A DNA stretch of 5,841 bases from a bacterium (GTDB taxonomy: Bacteria; Actinomycetota; Thermoleophilia; Solirubrobacterales; 70-9), in assembly GCA_002919115.1 (NCBI GenBank), contig PKER01000297.1, positions 1 through 5,841 of the forward strand, written 5' to 3'. Numbering within the stretch: the stretch's first letter is position 1; every line of letters starts with the position of its first letter. Below, in pieces: positions 5,783 through 5,841 of the stretch. The translations under genes and the position numbers were made by a program. Below the pieces are notes generated by a model that was not told the DNA's origin, made no database searches, and saw only the letters and a list, made by a program, of their open reading frames with translations.

Positions 5783-5841
5783 CGCGATCCGCACCCGACG
5801 CAGCACGACGCGCCGCTGGTCGCCGGGCGCCTCGGCCGCGG
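5777..5841 (-). CDS. C-terminal end of a converging gene (5' part beyond window)
   Basis: On the reverse strand the last 20 codons before TGA (5779-5777) read AAEAPGDQRRVVLRRVRIAR. Nineteen of the 20 codons end in G or C, matching the codon bias of the real genes here. The frame stays open to the window edge, and a terminator-like stem-loop lies at the stop. The tail is basic with alternating hydrophobic residues (VVLRRVRIAR), suggesting a final beta-strand. It is too short to assign a family, and chance openness of 20 codons in GC-rich DNA cannot be excluded. Confidence 0.5.
   Translation of the reverse strand, partial: AAEAPGDQRRVVLRRVRIAR

Noticed and set aside
1..5841. Search for CRISPR arrays, tRNA/rRNA, IS ends, toxin-antitoxin pairs or phage genes
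   Set aside because: I saw no regularly spaced repeats, tRNA-like cloverleaf, transposase motifs or terminal inverted repeats. The gene content looks like an ordinary chromosome.

Overview
The window is very GC-rich and densely coded, and almost every third codon position is G or C. That composition fits a high-GC actinobacterium. The secreted beta-helix protein, with its C-terminal 'FECxLD...W.PC' Ig-like module, resembles proteins I associate with the Thermoleophilia (Solirubrobacterales and relatives). This taxonomic placement is an inference from composition and protein style, not from a marker gene.

Layout. The first 941 bases hold the 5' part of a minus-strand MFS transporter of the YbjJ-like type, which runs off the left edge. 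A short divergent gap of about 70 bases separates it from a plus-strand class I SAM-dependent methyltransferase (to 1880). That gene has no ATG, GTG or TTG codon where its conserved N-terminus begins. A 149-base spacer with weak promoter-like signals precedes an exported right-handed beta-helix protein (2030-3289). A 44-base gap with three small dyads follows. Then come a fold-type I PLP aminotransferase (3334-4728) and a D-alanine--D-alanine ligase (4725-5663), joined by a 4-base ATGA overlap. Beyond the ligase, a long imperfect stem-loop (5744-5782) sits between it and the last 20 codons of a converging minus-strand gene that runs off the right edge.

How they work together. Only the aminotransferase and ligase are clearly linked: their overlap implies co-transcription and translational coupling. 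The ligase makes the D-Ala-D-Ala dipeptide for peptidoglycan, and the aminotransferase is an amino-acid enzyme whose substrate cannot be fixed from sequence. The transporter and methyltransferase are divergent neighbours that may share a control region, with no evident pathway connection. The beta-helix protein stands alone as a predicted cell-surface or secreted protein.

I see no mobile element, CRISPR array, RNA gene or defence system. The region looks like ordinary chromosomal housekeeping and accessory genes, and I found no convincing new system. The points most worth checking are the forced non-canonical start of the methyltransferase, the Lys-to-Arg change next to the ligase's catalytic Tyr, the dyads just before the aminotransferase start, and the convergent stem-loop.
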